A DNA stretch of 64,000 nucleotides from Pontibacter cellulosilyticus (lineage in GTDB: Bacteria; Bacteroidota; Bacteroidia; Cytophagales; Hymenobacteraceae): NCBI RefSeq assembly GCF_014306105.1, contig NZ_JACRVF010000001.1, positions 1,194,413 through 1,258,412 of the forward strand, written 5' to 3'. Shown here piece by piece: positions 57,857-64,000 of the stretch; within the stretch, counting starts at the first letter, position 1; every line of letters starts with the position of its first letter. Under the pieces are notes generated by a model. The model was not told where the DNA came from. It saw nothing but the letters and a program-made list of their open reading frames with translations, and did no database searches. The position numbers and the translations under genes are program-made.

Positions 57857-58531
57857 ATGCACGTACTCATTGTAGAAGATGAGGTAAGCCTGGCAAACGA
57901 GTTAAAACACTTTTTAACCCAGGAACATTACCTCTGCGACTGGGCCTTTACGGGACGTGAGGCATCAGAGAAAATCGCTGTTAACCGCTACGACTTTATA
58001 CTCCTCGACTTGGGCCTGCCTGATTACGAAGGGCTGGACCTGTTAAAAGAAACAAGGCAACTGGAGCATGAACCAGCCATTATTATACTTACAGCACGCG
58101 GAGCACTCGAAGACCGCATCGAGGGCCTTGGCCTGGGAGCTGACGACTACCTGCCTAAACCATTCTCGTTGCTGGAGCTGCAGGCACGCATGCAAGCCAT
58201 ACTTCGCCGTAAGTTCCAGGTTAAGTCTACTGTGCTGGAGTTTCGCGGCATTGAACTAGATAGCGCTGCCCGCACTGTACATTACAAAGGCAAGGAAATA
58301 GCACTCACTAAAAAGGAGTTCGACCTGCTGCACTACATGCTGCTGCACCGCAAGCGCATACTTACCCGCCTGCAGTTAACAGAGCATATCTGGGGCAATA
58401 TTTTAGAAGATAATTACGACTCCAATTACATAGATGTGCATATCAAAAACCTGCGCAAAAAACTGTCTGAGTACATCCCAAGCGATTGGCTCGAGACGGT
58501 GCGCGGCGTGGGCTACAGGTTAGTAGCATAA
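57857..58531 (+). CDS. OmpR/PhoB-type response regulator
   Basis: Winged-helix response regulator of 224 residues. Receiver 1-115 with acidic pair E7-D8, phospho-acceptor D51 in ILLDLGLPDYEG, T in IILTARG and K in DYLPKPF; the Trans_reg_C domain follows about 128-222 (LTKKEFDLLHYMLLHRKRILTRLQLTEHIWG, then YIDVHIKNLRKKL, then VRGVGYRLVA). The kinase starts 1 bp after its stop, so both are translated together. Targets likely include the envelope genes around it. Confidence 0.94.
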   Translation: MHVLIVEDEVSLANELKHFLTQEHYLCDWAFTGREASEKIAVNRYDFILLDLGLPDYEGLDLLKETRQLEHEPAIIILTARGALEDRIEGLGLGADDYLPKPFSLLELQARMQAILRRKFQVKSTVLEFRGIELDSAARTVHYKGKEIALTKKEFDLLHYMLLHRKRILTRLQLTEHIWGNILEDNYDSNYIDVHIKNLRKKLSEYIPSDWLETVRGVGYRLVA

Positions 58532-58532
58532 C

Positions 58533-59852
58533 ATGAGGCTACAGTCTAAATTAACGCTGTTTAGCGCAGCATCCAAAATAATCATATTGCTGCTGTTGGT
58601 GATGGTACTGCCACCTGTTATCAACCGTATTGCATTATTAAGTACAGATCAGCGCCTGCTCCAGAAAAAGGAGCAGGTGTTTGACATTATAGAGGAGCAG
58701 GGTATTGAGTCTTTTTTAACAGGAGACGAAGACAGTGCCTACGGCAGTTACAACCTCCTGAAGGAAGAGTTTATTTCGATGGAGCCGATTGACCCCTCGC
58801 AGATAAACAACCGGATAGAGAACACCCTCCGCAAAGTTGAAGGCGAAATTGTGGAGTACCGGGTGCTTAGCCTCGCCTTTGAACTGCACGGCGAAACGTA
58901 CCTGTTGGAGATTGGCCGCAGCCTCGATACAATCCGCGAAACAAGTAATACGCTACAACGCTACGCTTTATACTTTCTGGTGGGTGTGGTGTTGTTTACT
59001 GTTTTCATAGACCTGGTTTTTCTGAAGGTGCTGCTTCGCCCCATGCGTCTTATCCTGCGTAAGCTAAAGCGCATTGGCCATCCCGACAAGTTTAAACCAA
59101 CTCCCCTCCCCACCACTACCAGTGATTTTATTTACCTGAACGACACCATCAACAACATGATGGGCCAGGTGCAGGACGCTTTCCGGAAAGAAAAGGAATT
59201 TATCGGCAATGTATCGCATGAGCTCCTGACACCGGTATCGATCCTGCAAAACCGCCTAGAGAACCTGATGGCTGACCCTATTGTGCCGGACGAGGTGCTG
59301 CCCAAACTGGCGGAAAGCCAGAAGACACTGTATCGTCTTAAAAGTATAATCCAGGCGCTACTGCTTATCTCCCGCATCGAAAACGAACAATACCTTAAGA
59401 ACGAATCCGTAAACCTAAGGGCGCTGGTACAGGATGTGGTAGAGGAAATAGGAGACAGAGCCGAGATGAAAGAGGTTACTATCAGCACATCGCTGCACGA
59501 CAACCTGGTGCTGCCAAACGCAAATCACTCGCTGCTGTTCACGATGCTGTTCAACGTGGTAAACAATGCCATCAAGTATAACAAGGAGGGCGGAAGTATA
59601 AGTATAAACGGCTCGGGCCTGGGCAATAAGTATAAGCTTACGGTTACAGATACCGGCACAGGTATAGCCGAAGACCAATTGCCTAAGATTTTCCGCCGGT
59701 TTAAAAGAGCACACGCCACTGACGGCGAAAGCTATGGCTTAGGATTAGCTATTGTAAATACGGTTGCGAAGTTTCATAAAATAAAACTGGATGTATCTTC
59801 TAAGCTTAACGAAGGTACCACGTTCGCATTTGTGTTTCCGAAGAGTTCATAA
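58533..59852 (+). CDS. Membrane sensor histidine kinase, partner of OmpR-type regulator
   Basis: Inner-membrane kinase of 439 residues. Two membrane segments at 13-31 and 143-168 enclose a periplasmic sensor domain of about 110 residues with no recognised family. HAMP-like linker 168-215. HisKA with H229 in NVSHELLTPVSILQNRLENL, in which the arginine of the usual ELRTP is replaced by leucine. The ATPase domain has N (FNVVNNAIKYN), G1 (DTGTGIA), F (FRRFKRAH) and G2 (GLGLAIVNTVAKFH) boxes. The gene is one base from the regulator's stop. Its signal is likely in the periplasm. Confidence 0.93.
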   Translation: MRLQSKLTLFSAASKIIILLLLVMVLPPVINRIALLSTDQRLLQKKEQVFDIIEEQGIESFLTGDEDSAYGSYNLLKEEFISMEPIDPSQINNRIENTLRKVEGEIVEYRVLSLAFELHGETYLLEIGRSLDTIRETSNTLQRYALYFLVGVVLFTVFIDLVFLKVLLRPMRLILRKLKRIGHPDKFKPTPLPTTTSDFIYLNDTINNMMGQVQDAFRKEKEFIGNVSHELLTPVSILQNRLENLMADPIVPDEVLPKLAESQKTLYRLKSIIQALLLISRIENEQYLKNESVNLRALVQDVVEEIGDRAEMKEVTISTSLHDNLVLPNANHSLLFTMLFNVVNNAIKYNKEGGSISINGSGLGNKYKLTVTDTGTGIAEDQLPKIFRRFKRAHATDGESYGLGLAIVNTVAKFHKIKLDVSSKLNEGTTFAFVFPKSS

Positions 59853-59900
59853 GAAGAGAACGCAGTGCAGTATACTGGTAAGCTGTAAAGCTTAAATAAG

Positions 59901-59935
59901 AAAAAGCCGCTCCATACAATCAGGAGCGGCCTTCT
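59901..59935. terminator. Bidirectional intrinsic terminator
   Basis: AAAAGCCGCTCC paired with GGAGCGGCCTTCT, 9-base loop, T-rich tail on the leftward strand. It lies between the kinase and the convergent protease. Confidence 0.8.
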
Positions 59936-59965
59936 GCTTAATCTATTAACCTAAAATCTATTCTG

Positions 59966-61372
59966 TTAGAAGCCGCTTACATTTAAGCGGCCACCTGTTA
60001 CGCACCTGCCCGAAAGCGAAGCAGTTGGCAATGCGCTGCTCATAATAGCATTCTTGATGGCTGCTGCCGAGGAACCCGGATGCGAAGCCGCATAAAGCGC
60101 CACACCACCTGTTACGTGCGGAGTTGCCATAGAAGTACCGTTGTAAGAAGACAGCATGTTGTAGGCCGTAGTAGACCAGATTCCAGAACCAGGAGCACCG
60201 ATATCTACAGTAGTGGCACCATAATTAGAGAACGATGACTTAGCACCGGAAGAAGTAATAGACGCAACCGCGATGATGTTATCCAGTGTGTAGTTAGACG
60301 GATAGCTAGCAACATTATCGTTGTCATCGCCAACACCATCGCTGCCACCGTTACCTGCCGCAGCCACAAACAGGATATCTTTTGCCTGCGAACGGGCAAT
60401 AGCATCATACAAGGCCTGAGAGTAGCCACCGCCACCCCAGGAGTTGTTGCTGGCCACGATGTTCATACCATGTCTATTTTTCAGGTCTGTCAGGTAATCA
60501 ACTGCTTTGATAGCGTTTGATGTAGTACCGCCTCTGCGACCCAGGAACTTCAATGAGATCATGGTTACGTTCCAGTTAACGCCAACCACGCCTTTGCCAT
60601 TGTTTTCTGCGCCAATAGTACCGGCTACGTGTGTGCCGTGGTCGTCAAGCATACCCCTGCTGCCGCCATCATACACCTGGTTATCGTTGCCGTCAAAGTC
60701 CCAACCATTCACGTCGTCAACGTAACCGTTGCCATCATTGTCTACGCCGTCCACCGGATCGTAAGGATTGGTCCAGATGTTGCCAGCCAGGTCGGCATGG
60801 TCTACCTGTATACCTTCGTCAATAATACCTACAACCACCGAAGCAGAACCGGTATTACCGGTAGCCCATGCCTCTCCAGCCTGGCTGCCGTACTGGTTGG
60901 CAGGTGATGTGTTATCGCCGTACATGCCCCACAAAGATCCATCTGTATAATAAGGATCAGAGGTAGCGGCACTGTGGGTGTAAATATAGTTCGGCTCGGC
61001 ATACTCAATTTCGCCGGCGCCTTTCATTTTACTAATGGCCTCAAGTGCAGCCATTGGGGTGTGCACGAGCGTAACCCCTTCTCTGTCTCCAAAACGCTCC
61101 ATGGTCTTTGTAAGGATACGCTCCTTAACTTTACCGCCGATACGCTCCAGAACGGCTGCTTTTGCACTTGCAGAGGTACCTGCCTTAAACTTAACCAGTA
61201 CCTCATTTGGCATCATCTGCTGCCCCTGCTGCCTCATGGCCTGTGCCTCATCGGATAAAGCAAAAGCCTCATCTTCCATCATAGATTCCTGCTCGCAGCT
61301 TGTTAAAAAGGCCGTAGACACAAATGCCATTGCCAAAGCAAATCTTCCCGCTCTAAAATAATTTTTCTTCAT
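59966..61372 (-). CDS. Subtilisin-like (S8) serine protease lipoprotein
   Basis: Exported endopeptidase of 468 residues with lipobox LTSC (C26). A short propeptide of inhibitor I9 form runs 55-135 (NEVLVKFKAGTSASAKAAVLERIGGK, ending YAEPNYIYT). The catalytic domain has D185 (VVVGIIDEGIQVDH), H245 (DDHGTHVAGTIG), oxyanion N310 (SNNSWGGG) and S414 (YNGTSMATPHVTGG). A calcium-like DNDGNGYVDDVNGWDF segment sits at 211-226. The whole triad is intact, so it should be active. No C-terminal secretion tail is present, so delivery is by the lipoprotein route. Confidence 0.94.
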   Translation of the reverse strand: MKKNYFRAGRFALAMAFVSTAFLTSCEQESMMEDEAFALSDEAQAMRQQGQQMMPNEVLVKFKAGTSASAKAAVLERIGGKVKERILTKTMERFGDREGVTLVHTPMAALEAISKMKGAGEIEYAEPNYIYTHSAATSDPYYTDGSLWGMYGDNTSPANQYGSQAGEAWATGNTGSASVVVGIIDEGIQVDHADLAGNIWTNPYDPVDGVDNDGNGYVDDVNGWDFDGNDNQVYDGGSRGMLDDHGTHVAGTIGAENNGKGVVGVNWNVTMISLKFLGRRGGTTSNAIKAVDYLTDLKNRHGMNIVASNNSWGGGGYSQALYDAIARSQAKDILFVAAAGNGGSDGVGDDNDNVASYPSNYTLDNIIAVASITSSGAKSSFSNYGATTVDIGAPGSGIWSTTAYNMLSSYNGTSMATPHVTGGVALYAASHPGSSAAAIKNAIMSSALPTASLSGRCVTGGRLNVSGF

Positions 61373-61604
61373 GTACTTAAATGTTTTAAGGTGAGAAATA
61401 AGTTAGAAGCTCAAGAGCGGAAAAAAATAAGCTATTTCAAAGGAAGGTTTACATGGAAAAGTAACATTGATATCAAAGCTTAAAACAGAAGATAAACAGC
61501 CTCCAATACATTAATTATCAATATCAAGACCTAAATCTATGTTCAAACAACATAAAAAGGTAACACAAGGCATACAAATAAAATATCCAATATATTTTGT
61601 TTGG

Positions 61605-61634
61605 CAAATATAGCAGGTGCACCTGAAAAAACAA
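61605..61634 (-). promoter_or_regulatory. Candidate promoter of the protease gene
   Basis: On the leftward strand: TTG (61634-61632), 19-bp spacer and TATATTTG (61612-61605), a good fit to TTG/TAnnTTTG. It would leave a leader of about 225 bases, longer than usual. Confidence 0.4.
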
Positions 61635-61836
61635 CACCTCTCCCGTTGTAAAAATTTAGTGGTGTATCTCTGACTTCTAGTAACTTACTATGCTGCTTTT
61701 TAGGAGTGGCCTTACACTTTAAAACCTCTCACAAATTGAACTTATACAAGCATAAACAAGCACAAAACACTCCTTTTAAACCTTTTATTATACTTTAAAC
61801 GTAATAAAACAAAGCAGAAAACTTATAAAAGCAGTG

Positions 61837-61844
61837 TAGGTTTG
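61837..61844 (+). promoter_or_regulatory. Candidate -7 box of small lipoprotein gene
   Basis: TAGGTTTG fits TAnnTTTG, 34 bp before the ATG. No TTG is found at the usual distance upstream, so it is uncertain. Confidence 0.3.
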
Positions 61845-61877
61845 TTACTTATTAATGTAGAACTAAAGAATAATACT

Positions 61878-62090
61878 ATGAAAAAGATATTTTTTGCAGG
61901 CGCTATTGTGTTAGGCACAATGGGTATGTTTGCCTGCGATAACAATAATAACGAAGCTGTGACAGAAGACGAAGGTGTAGTGGTAGACCGTGACTCTGTA
62001 GCTACAGAGTATGAAGTGACAGAGACAGTTGTAGAATACGACACCACTACCCGAACTAAAACAGTGGATGTTGACGAAGAACAGAACTAA
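61878..62090 (+). CDS. Small acidic lipoprotein, 70 residues
   Basis: Exported peptide with lipobox MFAC (C20) after a classical MKKIFFAGAIVLGT signal. The mature 51 residues are highly acidic and Thr/Val-rich (DNNNNEAVTEDEGVVVDRDSV, then TETVVEYDTTTRT), with no domain. Such short lipoproteins are common in Bacteroidota and usually of unknown role. The start at 61878, not 61842, puts the signal peptide first. The gene has its own promoter candidate and a strong terminator right after it. Confidence 0.8.
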   Translation: MKKIFFAGAIVLGTMGMFACDNNNNEAVTEDEGVVVDRDSVATEYEVTETVVEYDTTTRTKTVDVDEEQN

Positions 62091-62107
62091 CACTTAATAA
62101 AGAGTAT

Positions 62108-62147
62108 AAACAAAAAGGAGCCGGCTTATGTCGGCTCCTTTTTGTTT
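62108..62147. terminator. Bidirectional intrinsic terminator
   Basis: 16-bp perfect stem AAACAAAAAGGAGCCG / CGGCTCCTTTTTGTTT, 8-base loop, T-rich on both strands. It separates the small lipoprotein from the convergent dehydrogenase. Confidence 0.93.
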
Positions 62148-62193
62148 ATACCTGCTGCTACTTAACCTGCAACAGTTATACTTTTTGTATGTG

Positions 62194-63348
62194 CTACTTT
62201 AACGGTTTCAGGTGAAGTATTTTACCGTTGCTCTGGTCTGTAAGCACATAGATGGTACCGTCTGGTGCCTGTTCCACATCACGTACCCGCACATTTAACG
62301 GTATACGCTCTACCTCTTCTGCTTTCTCACCTTTTACCTGTACCCGTACAATACCAGAACTGGTAAGCCCGCCAATAAGGCCACTGCCCTGCCAAGCCGG
62401 AAAAGTTTTGCCGGTATAAAAAATCATTCCTGAAGGAGAAATGGTAGGAGTCCAGTGTATGACCGCATCGGCAAACTCTGGGCGGGTAGGCGGATTGGGA
62501 ATATCAGAGCCATCATAGTTATCGCCCCAGCTAACTACAGGCCAGCCGTAGTTACGGCCTGCTACCGGCTGGTTTAGTTCATCTCCTCCCATCGGTCCCA
62601 TTTCTACAATCCAGAGTTTCTTGGAAGAAGGATCAATGGCGGCGGCTTCGATATTGCGATGACCATAAGACCATATCTCGTCTTCTGCGTTCTGCTGTTT
62701 TACAAATGGATTGTCTTTAGGTATAGAGCCATCTGGGTTTATGCGCACAATAGTACCCAGGTGGTTCGATAGATTTTGTGCCGGTTCAAACTTAAATCGC
62801 TCTCCCAAAGTCAGGAATACGTGTCCGTCAGGTGAAAACACGATACGGCCGCCGAAGTGGTTCGGCCCTTCTACTTTTGGCTTTTGACTAAAGATGACTT
62901 TAAAATCCTTTAGCTCGTTGCCCTCCAGTTTACCACGGCCCAAGGCAGTAGAAGCCGTACCGTTTTCTCCGGGCTCGGCAAACGAAAGATACACCAGGCG
63001 GTTCTGCTTAAAATTGGGGTCTAGTGCAACATCTAACATGCCACCTTGCCCTTGAGAAAACACCTCTGGCGTTCCTGTTAACGGCTCCGAAAGTTTATTA
63101 TTCTTATCTAGTATGCGAAGAGTGCCTTGCCGCTCTGTTACAAGCAAACGGCCATCTGGCAAAAAAGCCATTCCCCAAGGGTGATTCAGGTTATCAGCTA
63201 AGGTTTCTACTTTAATATCGCCGGCTTTTGTACGAACTGTAGACTTCTGTGCACTGACCTGACCTACTAAAAGTAAGAAAGCGATTACACTCAATGTTAG
63301 CCGAAGAAAGCTAGTAAAAGAGGTATGATAAATTGTTTTCATAGTCAT
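62194..63348 (-). CDS. PQQ-dependent sugar (aldose/sorbosone-type) dehydrogenase
   Basis: Secreted six-bladed beta-propeller oxidoreductase of the GSDH family, which oxidises aldoses with PQQ and passes electrons to the respiratory chain. 384 residues, signal peptide ending VSAQ near 34. Hallmarks: LNHPWGMAFLPDGRLLVTERQGTLRI (53-79), GQGGMLDVALDPNF, GPNHFGGRIVFSPDGHVFLTLGERF, IWSYGHRNIEAAAIDPSSKKLWIVEMGPMGGDELN, and W in NYGWPVVSWG. All residues I recall for PQQ and calcium are present in these. No PQQ synthesis genes are nearby, so the cofactor is either made elsewhere or taken up. Start 63348 or 63342 cannot be separated. Confidence 0.9.
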   Translation of the reverse strand: MTMKTIYHTSFTSFLRLTLSVIAFLLLVGQVSAQKSTVRTKAGDIKVETLADNLNHPWGMAFLPDGRLLVTERQGTLRILDKNNKLSEPLTGTPEVFSQGQGGMLDVALDPNFKQNRLVYLSFAEPGENGTASTALGRGKLEGNELKDFKVIFSQKPKVEGPNHFGGRIVFSPDGHVFLTLGERFKFEPAQNLSNHLGTIVRINPDGSIPKDNPFVKQQNAEDEIWSYGHRNIEAAAIDPSSKKLWIVEMGPMGGDELNQPVAGRNYGWPVVSWGDNYDGSDIPNPPTRPEFADAVIHWTPTISPSGMIFYTGKTFPAWQGSGLIGGLTSSGIVRVQVKGEKAEEVERIPLNVRVRDVEQAPDGTIYVLTDQSNGKILHLKPLK

Positions 63349-63641
63349 TCTGATTGAAGTTATACTTATAAAAGTAACGAAGTTGGGGCCTTGATGTTTG
63401 AGCCGATCAGAAAAGGCGCATAGTTTCAGATAAGACTTCTATTACTTTTAAGAAAAGACTTAGCTCAGACTTAAGCAGTTCATGGTTAACTGTTGCCAGT
63501 TAAATCAGCGTAGTTTTAAACCGAGTCAGTGCTTCTGTATACCTATACCGCTTGCCACACGTACCAATAACATTCTTGCTGTAGGCGCAGCAAACATACT
63601 CGCTCAACTACGGTTACTCATACATACAAAAAGGAAATGCT

Positions 63642-64000
63642 ATGCAAGAATCTAAACAGTTTGAGTTCAGCAACGCCACCTCAGACCTGGTACGGGTTGT
63701 AAACGAGTACTGGGAAAAGTTTATCTTTCTGCTGCCAAACATACTCATTGCCCTCCTCATCTTCTTCGTGTTTCTCTGGCTGGCTTCGAAGGTAAGAGCT
63801 ATCATGCAAAGCAGGCTTAACAGCAAGTCCAAGGATCAGATAACAGCCGATTACCTGGCATTGATATCGAAATGGATTGTGCTGATAGTCGGTATTCTGT
63901 TGGTGTTGCAGACGCTGGGACTAAGCGCTGTGGCAGGCGGCATACTGGCCGGCGCTGGCGTATCGGCGCTGGTTATAGGATTCGCTTTCAAAGACATTGC
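63642..64000 (+). CDS. MscS-type mechanosensitive channel (5' part)
   Basis: Start of a small-conductance mechanosensitive channel, cut at the window edge after 119 residues. Three hydrophobic segments are visible (LLPNILIALLIFFVFLWLA about 32-50, WIVLIVGILLVLQTLG about 78-93, and the pore helix GGILAGAGVSALVIGFAFKDI about 99-119). The Gly/Ala packing pattern and FAFKDI end of the pore helix are diagnostic. The start at 63642 has AAGGAA six bases upstream. An out-of-frame ATG at 63637 is not used. Confidence 0.93.
   Translation, partial: MQESKQFEFSNATSDLVRVVNEYWEKFIFLLPNILIALLIFFVFLWLASKVRAIMQSRLNSKSKDQITADYLALISKWIVLIVGILLVLQTLGLSAVAGGILAGAGVSALVIGFAFKDI

Larger units (their letters stand above)
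61373..61877. other. Divergent intergenic region, protease / small lipoprotein
   Basis: 505 bp of AT-rich DNA with no frame. It contains one promoter candidate for each direction, listed separately. Nothing else recognised. Confidence 0.5.

Noticed and set aside
1..64000. tRNA, rRNA, riboswitch, CRISPR, prophage or complete insertion sequence
   Set aside because: Looked for by eye at all gaps; no cloverleaf, repeat-spacer array, transposase, integrase or phage gene was recognised.

Overview
The window looks like chromosome of a Bacteroidota bacterium, most likely the Hymenobacteraceae (Pontibacter-like). This rests on: a SusC/SusD pair; LytTR and NarL-type two-component systems; a porin of the BBP2 type; TAnnTTTG-type promoter boxes; moderate GC; and a strikingly frequent AAGTATA/TATACTT word that I associate with this group. 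The genus is inference. I see no rRNA, tRNA, CRISPR array, prophage or complete insertion sequence.

Layout. 1-1680: a LytT/LytS-type regulator (cut by the window edge) and its kinase. 1955-3427: a secreted metallo-beta-lactamase-fold hydrolase. 4240-10041: a three-gene RND efflux operon read leftwards. 10495-11427: a DUF808 membrane protein. 11898-16450: an orphan SusC/SusD pair. 16528-27145: a serine hydrolase, a REP-like palindrome, an M14 peptidase, a fused SpmA/SpmB-like protein, a PAS kinase, a lytic transglycosylase and a secreted nuclease. 27184-33376: acetyltransferase, malate:quinone oxidoreductase, pirin, a lipoprotein with a kinase-like motif pair, and a porin.

33526-55475 is the most distinctive part: a sensory gene cluster. 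It holds a lone CheB with a zinc ribbon, two very large CheB-CheR-coiled coil-PAS-histidine kinase fusions, two NarL-type regulators, a bacteriophytochrome photosensory module without its own kinase, a STAS-like protein and a hybrid kinase with two transmitters. No MCP receptor, CheA, CheW or flagellar gene is in the window, so the CheB/CheR modules probably serve a non-chemotactic pathway. The phytochrome is 63 bp upstream of one fusion kinase, suggesting light input in trans. The other fusion kinase has a run of ten G in its 17th-codon region; gain or loss of one G would stop translation at once, which makes it a candidate phase-variable switch. A large penicillin-binding protein lies inside this cluster.

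55933-64000: a secreted repeat protein, a beta-barrel protein and an OmpR-type two-component pair; then a subtilisin-like lipoprotein, a tiny acidic lipoprotein, a PQQ-type sugar dehydrogenase and the start of a small mechanosensitive channel.

All functional calls rest on motifs read by eye and knowledge of the families; no database search was possible. Starts were moved inward from the longest frame where a signal peptide, ribosome site or domain boundary argued for it.
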